A DNA stretch of 49,424 bases from Bacillus sp. USDA818B3_A. Its GTDB lineage: Bacteria; Bacillota; Bacilli; Bacillales; Cytobacillaceae. The DNA is taken from NCBI RefSeq assembly GCF_009928415.1, contig NZ_JAABNN010000026.1:1-49424 (forward strand), given 5' to 3'. This document shows, piece by piece, positions 7,407 through 17,033 of this stretch. How positions within the stretch are numbered: the first letter of the stretch is position 1; every line of letters starts with the position of its first letter. A program made the translations under genes and the position numbers. The notes beneath the pieces were generated by a model that was not told where the DNA came from, searched no databases, and saw only the letters and a list, made by a program, of their open reading frames with translations.

Positions 7407-9209
7407 ATGTGCGGAATTGTTGGATATATTGGAAATAGCGACTCAAAGGAAATCTTGTTAAAAGGTTTAGAAAAGCTTGAATATAGAGGATATGACTCTG
7501 CAGGAATCGCTGTAAAAAATGAAAATGGGATTCATGTCTTTAAAGAAAAAGGCCGGATTGCGGATTTACGTGAAATTGTAGCTGAAGAGGTCAAAGCGAA
7601 TATCGGAATTGGTCATACTAGATGGGCAACACACGGTGTCCCAAGTAAGTCAAACTCCCATCCACACCAAAGTGCGTCAGGACGTTTTACACTTGTTCAC
7701 AACGGTGTAATCGAAAACTATGAGCTCTTGAAGCGTGAATATTTAACAGATGTTCCATTTAGAAGTGAGACCGACACTGAAGTTGTGGTACAGCTAATTG
7801 AAAAATTTGTTAATGAAGGCTCAGAGGTTATTGATGCATTTCGTAAGACACTGACCCTTTTACATGGATCATACGCAATTGCCCTTTTAGATGAACAAGA
7901 CAATGAAACCATTTATGTTGCTAAAAACAAAAGTCCTCTTTTAGTCGGCCTTGGTGACGATTTTAATGTGGTTGCCAGTGATGCAATGGCGATGATTCAG
8001 GTAACAAATCAATACCTTGAATTAATGGATAAGGAAATTGTCCTTGTTACAAAAGATGAAGTGACCATTCAAAACCTGCAAGGTGATATCATTAGCCGTA
8101 AGCCATACACTGCTGAATTGGATGCCAGTGACATCGAAAAGGGAACCTATCCGTACTATATGTTAAAAGAAATCGATGAACAGCCGCTAGTCGTGCGTAA
8201 AATTATTCAAACTTATCAAAATGAGCAAGGGGCATTGACCGTTGACTCTGAAATCATAAATGCTATGAATGAATCTGACCGTGTATATATTATCGCGGCA
8301 GGTACTTCTTATCATGCAGGTCTGGTTGGAAAGCAGTTCATTGAGACGATTGCAAAACTGCCAGTTGAAGTTCATATTGCGAGTGAATTTGTTTATAATA
8401 TGCCGCTTCTAACGAAGAAGCCGTTATTTATCTTCATCTCACAAAGCGGTGAGACTGCTGACAGCCGTGCTGTACTTGTAAAAGTGAAAGAACTGGGTTA
8501 TCGTACCTTAACGATTACGAATGTACCAGGTTCGACGCTTTCACGTGAAGCAGATTACACGCTATTATTGCATGCTGGACCTGAAATTGCGGTAGCTTCT
8601 TCTAAAGCTTATACAGCACAATTGGCTGTGTTAGCGATCTTAGCGGATGTAACAGCGAAGAGCCAAGGAATTCCTGTTGGTTTTGACTTGGTGCATGAGC
8701 TGGGTATTATTGCTAATGCGATGGAAGTATTATGCGACTCAAAAGAGCTGATTGAACATATTTCAAGAGAGTTCTTATCTGTCACACGCAATGCCTTCTT
8801 TATCGGCCGCGGGGTTGATTATTATGTTGGGCTTGAAGGTGCATTGAAACTTAAGGAAATTTCTTATATTCAAGCAGAAGGCTTTGCTGGCGGTGAGTTA
8901 AAGCATGGTACGATTGCATTAATTGAAGAAGGTACACCAGTTATTGCCCTTGCAACTCAAGAAAGTGTAAACCTAAGCATTCGCGGAAATGTAAAGGAAG
9001 TTGTAGCCCGCGGAGCAAATCCATGTATTATTTCTATGGATGGTTTAAATATGGATGACGATAGTTTTGTTATTCCAGAAGTACATGAATTACTAACACC
9101 ACTTATCTCTGTTATACCACTGCAATTAATTGCTTATTACGCAGCCTTGCACCGTGATTGCGATGTTGACAAACCACGTAATCTGGCTAAGTCTGTTACG
9201 GTTGAGTAA
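7407..9209 (+). CDS. glmS: Glutamine-fructose-6-phosphate aminotransferase (isomerizing) GlmS
   Basis: Makes glucosamine-6-phosphate from fructose-6-phosphate and glutamine, the first committed step to UDP-GlcNAc and cell-wall precursors. The N-terminal nucleophile glutaminase domain begins with catalytic Cys2 (MCGIVGYIG) and carries GHTRWATHG near residue 72 and HNGVIENY near 98. Two SIS isomerase domains follow (about 285-425 and 455-590) with SQSGETADS and the C-terminal DKPRNLAKSVTVE that shapes the active site. 600 residues, the length of B. subtilis GlmS. Monocistronic, between its own ribozyme leader and a strong terminator, with GGGAGG before the ATG. Confidence 0.98.
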   Translation: MCGIVGYIGNSDSKEILLKGLEKLEYRGYDSAGIAVKNENGIHVFKEKGRIADLREIVAEEVKANIGIGHTRWATHGVPSKSNSHPHQSASGRFTLVHNGVIENYELLKREYLTDVPFRSETDTEVVVQLIEKFVNEGSEVIDAFRKTLTLLHGSYAIALLDEQDNETIYVAKNKSPLLVGLGDDFNVVASDAMAMIQVTNQYLELMDKEIVLVTKDEVTIQNLQGDIISRKPYTAELDASDIEKGTYPYYMLKEIDEQPLVVRKIIQTYQNEQGALTVDSEIINAMNESDRVYIIAAGTSYHAGLVGKQFIETIAKLPVEVHIASEFVYNMPLLTKKPLFIFISQSGETADSRAVLVKVKELGYRTLTITNVPGSTLSREADYTLLLHAGPEIAVASSKAYTAQLAVLAILADVTAKSQGIPVGFDLVHELGIIANAMEVLCDSKELIEHISREFLSVTRNAFFIGRGVDYYVGLEGALKLKEISYIQAEGFAGGELKHGTIALIEEGTPVIALATQESVNLSIRGNVKEVVARGANPCIISMDGLNMDDDSFVIPEVHELLTPLISVIPLQLIAYYAALHRDCDVDKPRNLAKSVTVE

Positions 9210-9221
9210 AAGTAATTCTAT

Positions 9222-9270
9222 AGGCTTGGAGATGAATCAGCATTTGATTCGTCTCCAAGCCTTTTTTGTT
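9222..9270 (+). terminator. Terminator of glmS
   Basis: A 17-bp stem (9222-9238 with 9246-9262, one G-T pair) has a 7-nt loop followed by six T and further T runs. Confidence 0.93.
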
Positions 9271-9326
9271 TTTTTAAAACATTAATGTTGGCAACATCAA
9301 GATGACAAATTGAAAGTTAGTATAAA

Positions 9327-9355
9327 TTGAACATGTACTGAAAACGTTTTATTCT
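9327..9355 (+). promoter_or_regulatory. Candidate upstream promoter overlapping a cre site
   Basis: TTGAAC at 9327-9332, 17-base spacer, TATTCT at 9350-9355. The spacer contains the cre-like element listed separately, so CcpA binding would block this promoter. Weak -10; inferred. Confidence 0.35.
9339..9352 (+). promoter_or_regulatory. cre site (catabolite repression, CcpA)
   Basis: TGAAAACGTTTTAT fits the CcpA consensus TGWAANCGNTNWCA except at the last positions. Its place upstream of the mannitol genes suits glucose repression. Confidence 0.65.
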
Positions 9356-9457
9356 AAAAACAGAAAGAAAATAAATAGCATGAAGGGAGAAAAACATGCC
9401 TTAATTCATTGCTAAAAAGAGTAGGTGAATATTTCATATTCTTCGAGAAACAATATG

Positions 9458-9480
9458 TTTGTCACTTTGGTTGTGACAAA
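9458..9480 (+). promoter_or_regulatory. MtlR operator upstream of mtlA
   Basis: A perfect palindrome TTTGTCAC-N7-GTGACAAA, the type of site bound by the mannitol activator MtlR. Its centre lies about 64 bases before the start expected from the promoter at 9498-9526, a normal place for an activator. Confidence 0.7.
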
Positions 9481-9497
9481 TATCACTTTCTACTTTA

Positions 9498-9526
9498 TTG
9501 AATACAGAGGACTAGTACTTTACTAT
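9498..9526 (+). promoter_or_regulatory. Candidate mtlA promoter
   Basis: TTGAAT at 9498-9503, 17-base spacer, TACTAT at 9521-9526, directly downstream of the MtlR operator. This gives a leader of about 30 nt before mtlA. Confidence 0.55.
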
Positions 9527-9562
9527 ATATAGGGTAATAAAACAATGAAGGGATGAGAGCAA

Positions 9563-11470
9563 ATGGCTCAATCAAATATAAAAGTAGGGGTCCAGAAATT
9601 TGGTAACTTCCTAAGCTCGATGGTTATGCCGAATATTTCCGCTTTTATAGCGTGGGGTCTTATTACGGCATTATTTATTCCAACTGGTTTCTTTCCGAAT
9701 GAAAGCCTTGCCAAAATGGTCGGCCCGATGGTCAGTTACCTACTGCCGCTCTTAATTGGTTACACAGGCGGTAAGCTTGTACATGACCAGCGCGGAGGAG
9801 TAGTTGGTGCGATTGCAACGATGGGTGTTATAGTGGGGGCACCAGATGTTCCTATGTTCTTAGGTGCCATGATTATGGGACCATTCGGCGGCTGGGTGAT
9901 CAAGAAATTTGACCAATTAGTAGAAGGCAAAATTAAAGCTGGCTTTGAAATGCTGGTTAATAACTTTTCAGCAGGTATTTTAGGTGGATTGCTTGCCATT
10001 CTATCATTCTTGGCAATCGGACCGGCAGTAGATGTGTTTACAGGCTGGCTTGTTGCGGGTGTGGATTGGTTAGTAAGTACAGGATTATTACCACTAACAA
10101 GTATCATCATTGAACCTGCGAAAATCTTATTTTTAAATAATGCTATCAACCATGGAGTTCTATCACCAATCGGTGTAGAGCAAGCGAAAACAGCAGGAAA
10201 GTCTTTACTATTCCTTCTAGAAGCGAACCCAGGACCTGGTATTGGTGTCTTGCTTGCCTACTGCATTTTTGGAAAAGGTACAGCGAGAAGAACAGCACCG
10301 GGTGCTGCAATTATTCAATTCTTTGGCGGGATTCATGAAATTTACTTCCCATACATTTTAATGCGCCCTATGTTGTTCTTAGCCGTTATTCTAGGCGGTA
10401 TGAGCGGCGTATTCACTTTAGTTCTATTAGGCGGAGGATTACTTGCGCCAGCATCACCAGGCAGTATCCTTGCGATTATGGCAGTTACTCCGCATCATGC
10501 AGGAACATACCTAGCCAACCTAGCGGGAGTACTTGTAGCAGGAATCGTATCTTTCGTTATTTCCTCTTTTATTTTAAAAACAGGTAAAGAACAAACAGAA
10601 GATATTGAAGAAGCAGCAAGAAAAATGCAGGAAATGAAAGGGAAAAAGAGCTCAGTCTCTAATGTATTTGCGTCTAATGCCGGCACAATGCCTGAAAAAG
10701 TAAACAAAATTGTGTTTGCTTGTGATGCAGGAATGGGTTCAAGTGCAATGGGTGCTTCTCTGCTCCGTAAGAAAGTAAAAGAGGCAGGACTGAATATTTC
10801 CGTTACCAATACGGCGATTAGTAACTTGCCAGCAGATGCACAAATTGTTGTTACTCAAGAAGAGTTAACACCTAGAGCACAGAATAAATTGCCAAATGCT
10901 TATCATATTTCAGTGGATAATTTCCTCTCAAGTCCAGAGTATGATAATTTAATTAACCAACTTAAAAATCCGGAAACGGCTCAACTGCAAGAAATCGTTG
11001 AGGATGCTGAAACGAATGTTCCTGAAGCAGACAACCAAGCGGACGATGCGCTGCTTCTTGAGAAAAATATTTTCTTAAATCAAAGCTTCTCTTCGAAGGA
11101 AGAGGCGATTCGTTTTGCTGGAAGAGCGTTGGTTAATGCGGGATATGTAAAGGAAAGTTATATTGAGGCCATGATTGCGAGAGATGAAATGACATCGACT
11201 TACATGGGTAACGATGTAGCGATTCCCCATGGAACAGAGGATGCGAAAAAAGATGTCTTAAATTCTGGTTTTACCGTTCTTCAAGTACCAGAGGGCGTGG
11301 ATTTTGATGGCCAAAAGGTTCGTCTTATTTTCGGTATCGCAGGGAAAGACGGTACGCATCTTGAGATTCTTTCAGGAATTGCTGTAACATGCTCAGATAT
11401 GGCTAATATTGAAAAATTAGTTGAAGCAAAATCTGCTAAAGAAATTATGGATATATTAAATACTAAATAA
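9563..11470 (+). CDS. mtlA: PTS mannitol transporter, fused EIICBA
   Basis: Imports mannitol and phosphorylates it to mannitol-1-phosphate. The membrane EIIC domain occupies about residues 1-340 and includes the GGIHEIYFPYILM motif. The EIIB domain follows at about 375-470 with phosphocysteine Cys387 in FACDAGMGSSAMG. The EIIA domain at about 490-635 has phosphohistidine His556 in IPHGTE. B. subtilis splits this into MtlA (EIICB) and MtlF (EIIA); here all are one 635-residue chain as in E. coli MtlA, and no separate mtlF is seen. First gene of mtlA-mtlR-mtlD, though a terminator-like hairpin lies after it. Confidence 0.95.
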   Translation: MAQSNIKVGVQKFGNFLSSMVMPNISAFIAWGLITALFIPTGFFPNESLAKMVGPMVSYLLPLLIGYTGGKLVHDQRGGVVGAIATMGVIVGAPDVPMFLGAMIMGPFGGWVIKKFDQLVEGKIKAGFEMLVNNFSAGILGGLLAILSFLAIGPAVDVFTGWLVAGVDWLVSTGLLPLTSIIIEPAKILFLNNAINHGVLSPIGVEQAKTAGKSLLFLLEANPGPGIGVLLAYCIFGKGTARRTAPGAAIIQFFGGIHEIYFPYILMRPMLFLAVILGGMSGVFTLVLLGGGLLAPASPGSILAIMAVTPHHAGTYLANLAGVLVAGIVSFVISSFILKTGKEQTEDIEEAARKMQEMKGKKSSVSNVFASNAGTMPEKVNKIVFACDAGMGSSAMGASLLRKKVKEAGLNISVTNTAISNLPADAQIVVTQEELTPRAQNKLPNAYHISVDNFLSSPEYDNLINQLKNPETAQLQEIVEDAETNVPEADNQADDALLLEKNIFLNQSFSSKEEAIRFAGRALVNAGYVKESYIEAMIARDEMTSTYMGNDVAIPHGTEDAKKDVLNSGFTVLQVPEGVDFDGQKVRLIFGIAGKDGTHLEILSGIAVTCSDMANIEKLVEAKSAKEIMDILNTK

Positions 11471-11479
11471 TAGGGTTAT

Positions 11480-11526
11480 GAATAGAAAAATCGGCACCGC
11501 CGTTTTTTCTATTCAGTTTTTTATTA
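11480..11526 (+). terminator. Terminator between mtlA and mtlR
   Basis: Stem GAATAGAAAAA / TTTTTCTATTC with an inner GGC-ACC-GCC, followed by AGTTTTTTATTATTTTT. It probably lowers readthrough into mtlR-mtlD, leaving transporter mRNA in excess. Confidence 0.8.
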
Positions 11527-11604
11527 TTTTTCCTCATTCGTCACTGAAAGGACATGCCAGACGGATCGTCCCTTTATGTTACTTTACAGAAATGAGTTGG
11601 TAGC

Positions 11605-13701
11605 GTGTATATTACTACAAGGGAAAAGGCAATTATTGAGCTGCTGGTTAAAACTTCGGGGAAACATACGGTAGCGTCACTTGCCAATCATTTAAATGTT
11701 AGCGTAAGGACCGTTCATCGAGATTTAACCGGGGTAGAAAAGATCCTTCAGTCGTTTGATCTTCACTTACTTCGTAATATGGAAACAGGGCTTAAAGTTG
11801 AGGGGAAAAATGAAAGTATCTTTCGTTTGATCCAAAACATAATGACTATGGATCCAATTGATCAAACTTCGGAAGAAAAGAAATTACAGCTGCTGATTGC
11901 TTTGATGCAAGAGGAAGCCTTTAAAATACAATCATTAGCAAGTGAACTTGGGGTTAGTAATGCAACGCTAACAACTTATTTAGAAGATTTGTCAAAATGG
12001 TTAGACCCTTTTCATGTGACAATCACAAGAAAGAGGGGCGTTGGTGTTGATCTCGTCGGGACGGAGTCTGCTAAACGGAAAGCACTGGCTGGCTACTTCT
12101 TTACCCATTTTAATGAGGAATTAATCGAAAGCCTATTCTTGTTGGAAAATGAAAAGAATACCCAAGAGGTGATTCTTTACTATTTTCAGCCAGAATACAT
12201 TTCTGTGATTGACCAGCTGGTAAATTCTATTTTTAATCAGACACAGCAGCGCCTTGCAGATAATGATTATATTGGCCTTATTGTACATACAGGTATAACC
12301 ATGCAACGGACAGAGGCTTCATATTTACTAGAAGAAGATGCAGGGACGTTCAATCATCTGACGAATGAATATAACTTAATTAAAGAAATATGTATACAGC
12401 TTGAAGCTGCCTTTTCAGTGTCGTTTACGGAACAAGATATCATCTATCTTGCTGCCATTTTAAAAGGATCTAAACTACAGTCTGTAGATGTTGTACCATA
12501 TGATAGTTTAGTTTTAAGTAAAATGGTAAAAACCCTGATACAGGATGTTTCTTCCCAGCTCCATATTGATTTAACAAATGATTTTTCCTTGTATCAAGGG
12601 CTCCTTGCACACATGGAACCGTCCCTTTATCGAATGAAACAACAGATGGGATTGTATAATCCCCTCAAAGAGGAAATAAAACAGAAATATCCCTTTTTAT
12701 TTTTAGCGGTAAAAAATAGCGTTGAAAACTTGTTTAGGGATACGATTTCCATACCAGATGATGAAATTGCTTTTATTGTCCTTCATTTTGGATCGGCTCT
12801 CGTATTACGGGAAGAGAAATTATCGATCCATGCTTTAGTCGTCTGTCCAACAGGTATTGGGACATCAAAAATGCTTGCAAGCAGGATAAAAAAGGAAATT
12901 ATCGGCATTGATCAGATTGAAATCAAGTCTATTAAAGAAATAAAGGATCAAACAAATTTAAACAATTATGATTTGATTATCTCGACTGTAAAACTCTCAT
13001 TTTTAGATATTGATTATCTCTTGGTTTCTCCGCTTTTGACAGAGGAAAATATAGCTGCCATAAAAAGTCACTTAAGAAATAATCTAAGAACCTTAACCGA
13101 AAAAAAGGAGTATTTGCCTTTTACAGATTTGACTGGTGTCTCACAGACAGCCATTACACCAAGTGGAACCATATACGATGTGCTAAATCAGCTAAAAACA
13201 GTGCAAGAAAGTATAGAGTTCATACTAACAAATTTCAGGGTTTATCGGATGGACCAATTGAATGAACACGAGAAAGTGTTAGCTGAAATGGTTATCGCCG
13301 CTCAAAAAGAAAATCTTTTAAACTCTGCTATAGATGTCCTGACCACGTTAAGGGAAAGGGAAAGAAAAGGCGGCTTAGGGATACCAGGGACTGGAATGGG
13401 GCTTTTTCATTGCAGGGATAAAAATGTTCAAACACTCATTTTTCGAATTGCCCATTTAAATGAACCAATTATGATTAAGGGGATGGATGGCAAGGATATG
13501 TTTATGAGGAATCTATTATTGTTGCTGGCTCCGGAAGAGATGCATGTCAAAGAGCAGGAAATAGTCAGCTTAATCAGTACAAGTTTGATTGAAAACAATG
13601 AATCGATGATGATTTTTTCATCATCAAATGAACAAATGATCCGCGCAAAGTTAGAGGAAATCTTTATGAATTATCTACAAACAAATTTATTAAAGGGATG
13701 A
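11605..13701 (+). CDS. mtlR: Mannitol operon transcriptional activator MtlR
   Basis: A PTS-controlled activator of the mannitol genes. The N-terminal helix-turn-helix (about residues 5-60, LANHLNVSVRTVHRDL) is followed by a second winged helix (about 85-140, LASELGVSNATLTTYL). Two PRD domains (about 190-400) carry regulatory histidines. An EIIB-Gat-like domain follows near 405-495 with Cys in VVCPTGIGTSKM, and an EIIA-Mtl-like domain near 545-690. In B. subtilis MtlR, phosphorylation of PRD2 and dephosphorylation of the EIIB/EIIA domains turn the protein on. The GTG start at 11605 matches the family N-terminus, but its ribosome site is weak. 698 residues; mtlD follows after 5 bases. Confidence 0.93.
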   Translation: MYITTREKAIIELLVKTSGKHTVASLANHLNVSVRTVHRDLTGVEKILQSFDLHLLRNMETGLKVEGKNESIFRLIQNIMTMDPIDQTSEEKKLQLLIALMQEEAFKIQSLASELGVSNATLTTYLEDLSKWLDPFHVTITRKRGVGVDLVGTESAKRKALAGYFFTHFNEELIESLFLLENEKNTQEVILYYFQPEYISVIDQLVNSIFNQTQQRLADNDYIGLIVHTGITMQRTEASYLLEEDAGTFNHLTNEYNLIKEICIQLEAAFSVSFTEQDIIYLAAILKGSKLQSVDVVPYDSLVLSKMVKTLIQDVSSQLHIDLTNDFSLYQGLLAHMEPSLYRMKQQMGLYNPLKEEIKQKYPFLFLAVKNSVENLFRDTISIPDDEIAFIVLHFGSALVLREEKLSIHALVVCPTGIGTSKMLASRIKKEIIGIDQIEIKSIKEIKDQTNLNNYDLIISTVKLSFLDIDYLLVSPLLTEENIAAIKSHLRNNLRTLTEKKEYLPFTDLTGVSQTAITPSGTIYDVLNQLKTVQESIEFILTNFRVYRMDQLNEHEKVLAEMVIAAQKENLLNSAIDVLTTLRERERKGGLGIPGTGMGLFHCRDKNVQTLIFRIAHLNEPIMIKGMDGKDMFMRNLLLLLAPEEMHVKEQEIVSLISTSLIENNESMMIFSSSNEQMIRAKLEEIFMNYLQTNLLKG

Positions 13702-13706
13702 TAAGA

Positions 13707-14849
13707 ATGAAGCTAGCAGTTCATTTCGGAGCAGGGAATATTGGAAGAGGATTTATCGGAGCGCTATTTTCACAGTCTGGCTACCATGTTACTTTTGTTG
13801 ATATTGCAGATCAAATTATTGATCTGTTAAATGAAAAAAAACAGTATCAAGTGAAATTAGCCACTGTTGAACAAGAAAGCATGACCATTAATAATGTTTC
13901 TGGCTTAAATAATAAAACACAAGAAAGCGAAGTAGTCGAAGCAATCAGACATGCGGAATATGTAACCACTGCAATAGGGCCAAATATCCTTCCGCATATT
14001 GCTCCGCTCATTGCCAAAGGATTAGCTGAGAGAGTAAAAACCAGTGATGAGAAGTTGTACGTCATCGCATGTGAGAATCAGATTTCAGCTACCGACCTAT
14101 TAAAAGGATATATTCTTGAACATTTAGATAGTGAGACGAAGGAGAAACTAGAAGGCAGAGTGTACTTCTTTAATTCCGCAGTTGACCGAATCGTTCCACT
14201 TCAAAACAATCAAGGCTCACTTGATGTATTAGTAGAACCTTATTATGAATGGGTAGTAGAAACAAGTGAAAATATCCCTCAAGTTGAAGGAATGAGTATC
14301 GTTGCTGACTTGGCTCCATTTATTGAAAGAAAGTTATTTACTGTAAACACAGGTCATGCAGTTATTGCCTATCTGGGTTACTTAGGGAAAAAGCCTACTA
14401 TTGACCAAACATTAGCAGATGATGAGATTCTAAAACAAGTTCAAGCAACCTTAGGTGAAACCGGTGCCTATCTTATCCATCAATATGGGCTAAATGCTGA
14501 AGAGCACAGCCAATACATTGATAAAATCATTCATCGTTTTGAGAATGCCTATTTAAATGATGATGTAACAAGGGTAGGACGGTCGCCAATCCGTAAGCTT
14601 GGACCTAATGACAGACTTGTTCGTCCTGCAGTTGAAGCCCAAAAAGCTGGATTATCATACACAAATTTAGCGAAGGCAATTGCTTCAGCATTACTTTTTG
14701 ATAACCAGGAAGATCCGGAAGCTGTAAAACTTCAAGGGATGATCAAGGAAAATGGCCTCCTTGCTGTTTTAAAAGAGGTAAGCGGTTTGGATGAGAATAG
14801 TGAAATCACCAAAGAAGTCATTAAATCATATGACTTACTGAAGAAATAA
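13707..14849 (+). CDS. mtlD: Mannitol-1-phosphate 5-dehydrogenase MtlD
   Basis: Oxidises mannitol-1-phosphate to fructose-6-phosphate with NAD. The Rossmann motif HFGAGNIGRGFIG is near the N-terminus, followed by GPNILPHIAPLIAKGL. The catalytic-domain signature KLFTVNTGHAVIAYLGY is near residue 210. An ATG at 13698 is in frame, but the ATG at 13707 has AAAGGG upstream and matches family starts, giving 380 residues. It begins 5 bases after the mtlR stop, so the two are co-transcribed. The last step of mannitol entry feeds glycolysis, and fructose-6-phosphate is also the GlmS substrate. Confidence 0.95.
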   Translation: MKLAVHFGAGNIGRGFIGALFSQSGYHVTFVDIADQIIDLLNEKKQYQVKLATVEQESMTINNVSGLNNKTQESEVVEAIRHAEYVTTAIGPNILPHIAPLIAKGLAERVKTSDEKLYVIACENQISATDLLKGYILEHLDSETKEKLEGRVYFFNSAVDRIVPLQNNQGSLDVLVEPYYEWVVETSENIPQVEGMSIVADLAPFIERKLFTVNTGHAVIAYLGYLGKKPTIDQTLADDEILKQVQATLGETGAYLIHQYGLNAEEHSQYIDKIIHRFENAYLNDDVTRVGRSPIRKLGPNDRLVRPAVEAQKAGLSYTNLAKAIASALLFDNQEDPEAVKLQGMIKENGLLAVLKEVSGLDENSEITKEVIKSYDLLKK

Positions 14850-14852
14850 GAA

Positions 14853-14884
14853 AAAGGGTCAGTCCTTCCACGGACTGACCCTTT
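14853..14884. terminator. Bidirectional terminator between mtlD and mmpL
   Basis: A 13-bp perfect stem AAAGGGTCAGTCC with its complement and a 6-nt loop. Read leftward it ends in TTTTT, so it serves mainly the minus-strand MMPL gene; read rightward it ends the mannitol operon. Confidence 0.85.
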
Positions 14885-14895
14885 CATGTTATGAC

Positions 14896-17004
14896 TTACT
14901 TGTTCTCACTAACAGTTTTCTCCTTTTCAATTAGAACAATCAAGCCAGGCAGCAGGATCCCTCTGATTAAGAATGTATCTAATAAAATCCCCACCGCAAC
15001 AATAAATCCAAATACAAATAACAATTGAATCGGCTGGGTCATCAAAACGGCAAAGGTGGCAGCTAGAATTACACCCGCGGATGAAATCACCCCGCCTGTC
15101 GAGGCAACGGCAATTCTAACAGCTTCTTTAACCGTATGTGTTTTTTGTTCTTCCTGAAATCTTGAGATTAACATAATATTATAGTCAATGCCGAGAGCTA
15201 CTAAAAAGACAAATGCATAAAGCGGCACGCGGTCACTGATGGTGCTGATATCAAAGAACAGACTGCTTAAAAACATCCCTAATCCAAGGGCGGCAAGGAA
15301 TGAAATTAAAATCGTTCCCATCATATAGATTGGCATTTTAAATGATTTGGTTAAGATAATTAACATCGCAAAAATCAGCACAGTTTCCAGCAGGACAATG
15401 ATGATGACATCTCGATTATTGGTCGCGCGATCGTCCACTTTTGTGGCAGTTTCACCAGCAAAATACATTTTGCCATCCAAACCGTTATCAGCTGTGATTT
15501 TTTCCGCCTTATCAATGATTTTCTCCATTGCATCAATGGTAGAAGTGGAATATGGGTTTCCTTTAAATGTAAGGCTGTAATTAACCACTTTCTGATCCTC
15601 TGTCAAGCCGTTGACACGTACGCTGCTTACGGAAGGCTGCTCTAATAAGGCTGTCTGTAATTGTTGCTGCTGTTCGGCTGTAACTGCCTTTTTTGATTCA
15701 AAAAGGACAGTGGTTGGGGCAAGGTCGCCTTTTTCAAATTTTTCCTCTAAAATTTCATATCCAAGACGTGAAGGCATATCCTTAGGGAATGACTTCATGG
15801 TATCGAATTCATATTTCAAATTAAACATGTTACTTGCGGCGAGGAGAAGAAATACGCCGATGACAGCGACAGAAAGCCCTGGCTTTTTCGCTACAAAGCG
15901 GCCAACTTTACTCCAAAGTGAATGCTGGTTAACCGCTGAGTCTCCTACCTTTGGCACTTTAGGCCAGAAAGACTTTCGGCCAAACAGCGTAAATAAGGCT
16001 GGTACAAGGGTAATGGACGCAAGCATAATGATCAACATTGTGGTCGCAAAGGTTGGGGCAAAGTTATGATAATCACCTGATTTTGCAAAGAACAATACAA
16101 GCATTGCTGCTAATACGGTGCCCCCGGAAAAGAAAACGGGCGTGCCTGTTTCTCTCATCGCTTCTTTCATGGCATCATACTTATTCTCATATGCTTTAAG
16201 CTCCTCGCGGAAACGAGAAAAAACAAATAAAGAATAATCAATAACGGCAGCGAATAGAAGAATCGACATAATTGAAACCGTTTGGCTGGTCATTACAAGA
16301 CCTGCTTTTCCCATTAGCCCCAGCGTCTGTGTAACAACTTCATAGACAAAGGCGGCTGCAAGGAGTGGAATGAGCGCCAGTAAAGGAGAACGGTAAATGA
16401 CAATTAATAAAATGAGAATGAGCCCGACGGTAGAGAAAATTAACACCAAATCTGCCCGGGAGAACAGGTCAAGGGTATCAGTTGCAATGCCGGCAGGGCC
16501 TGTCACGTATAATTTTAAAGCGGTTGTTTCGTTAGTAATCTTTGTAATCTCTCCAATGGACTTTTTAATTTCCTTTGTTTCTAAGGCGGAATCAAAGGTC
16601 AACGGAATCAATGCGGTCGTCTTATCCGCAGAAAAGAAGCCAGCAGCAGCTTGAGGAGGCAAAGCAGATAGAGAGACGACTTGCTGAACTCCATTTATCT
16701 TTTTATTCTTTACTTGATCTAAAACTTGGGTGAGGTCTGAAATTTGAACCTCATTATCTTTAGCTTGGAAAACTAGAATGGCTGGAAGTCCATCATTATC
16801 CTTAAAATACTGATCTACTTTCTTTTGGGCAATGACAGATTTGGCCTCATTTGGAAGTGAAGCAATATTAGAAACCTCGTAATCTCTAACACTTGGGGCA
16901 AAGACCGCAAGTATCATGGTAACAATCAGCCAGGCAGAGAGTGTAATCCACATTCCTTTCTTGGTGGTCACACGATCGGTCAGTTTTTGTAGAAGGTTTT
17001 TCAT
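14896..17004 (-). CDS. MMPL/RND-family membrane transporter
   Basis: A large proton-driven exporter of the MMPL branch of the RND superfamily; the substrate is unknown (family members move lipids, drugs or fatty compounds). Two homologous halves each hold a first helix, an extracytoplasmic domain of about 130-150 residues, and five further helices. Family motifs AVIDYSLFVFSRFREE and ALGIDYNIMLISRFQEE stand in the middle of each half. The frame opens at 17046, but the ATG at 17004 has GAAAGGAG upstream, giving 702 residues. The adjacent tetR lies upstream on the same strand, and two TGACA-N4-TGTCA operators flank the promoter, so the transporter is probably induced by the TetR ligand. Similar to B. 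subtilis YdfJ. Confidence 0.9.
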   Translation of the reverse strand: MKNLLQKLTDRVTTKKGMWITLSAWLIVTMILAVFAPSVRDYEVSNIASLPNEAKSVIAQKKVDQYFKDNDGLPAILVFQAKDNEVQISDLTQVLDQVKNKKINGVQQVVSLSALPPQAAAGFFSADKTTALIPLTFDSALETKEIKKSIGEITKITNETTALKLYVTGPAGIATDTLDLFSRADLVLIFSTVGLILILLIVIYRSPLLALIPLLAAAFVYEVVTQTLGLMGKAGLVMTSQTVSIMSILLFAAVIDYSLFVFSRFREELKAYENKYDAMKEAMRETGTPVFFSGGTVLAAMLVLFFAKSGDYHNFAPTFATTMLIIMLASITLVPALFTLFGRKSFWPKVPKVGDSAVNQHSLWSKVGRFVAKKPGLSVAVIGVFLLLAASNMFNLKYEFDTMKSFPKDMPSRLGYEILEEKFEKGDLAPTTVLFESKKAVTAEQQQQLQTALLEQPSVSSVRVNGLTEDQKVVNYSLTFKGNPYSTSTIDAMEKIIDKAEKITADNGLDGKMYFAGETATKVDDRATNNRDVIIIVLLETVLIFAMLIILTKSFKMPIYMMGTILISFLAALGLGMFLSSLFFDISTISDRVPLYAFVFLVALGIDYNIMLISRFQEEQKTHTVKEAVRIAVASTGGVISSAGVILAATFAVLMTQPIQLLFVFGFIVAVGILLDTFLIRGILLPGLIVLIEKEKTVSENK

Positions 17005-17033
17005 TTTTTTGCTCCTTTCATATCGTTGGCTTT

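Noticed and set aside
15611..16069. 152-residue plus-strand ORF inside mmpL
   Set aside because: Shadow of the minus-strand exporter; no ribosome site and composition typical of antisense translation.
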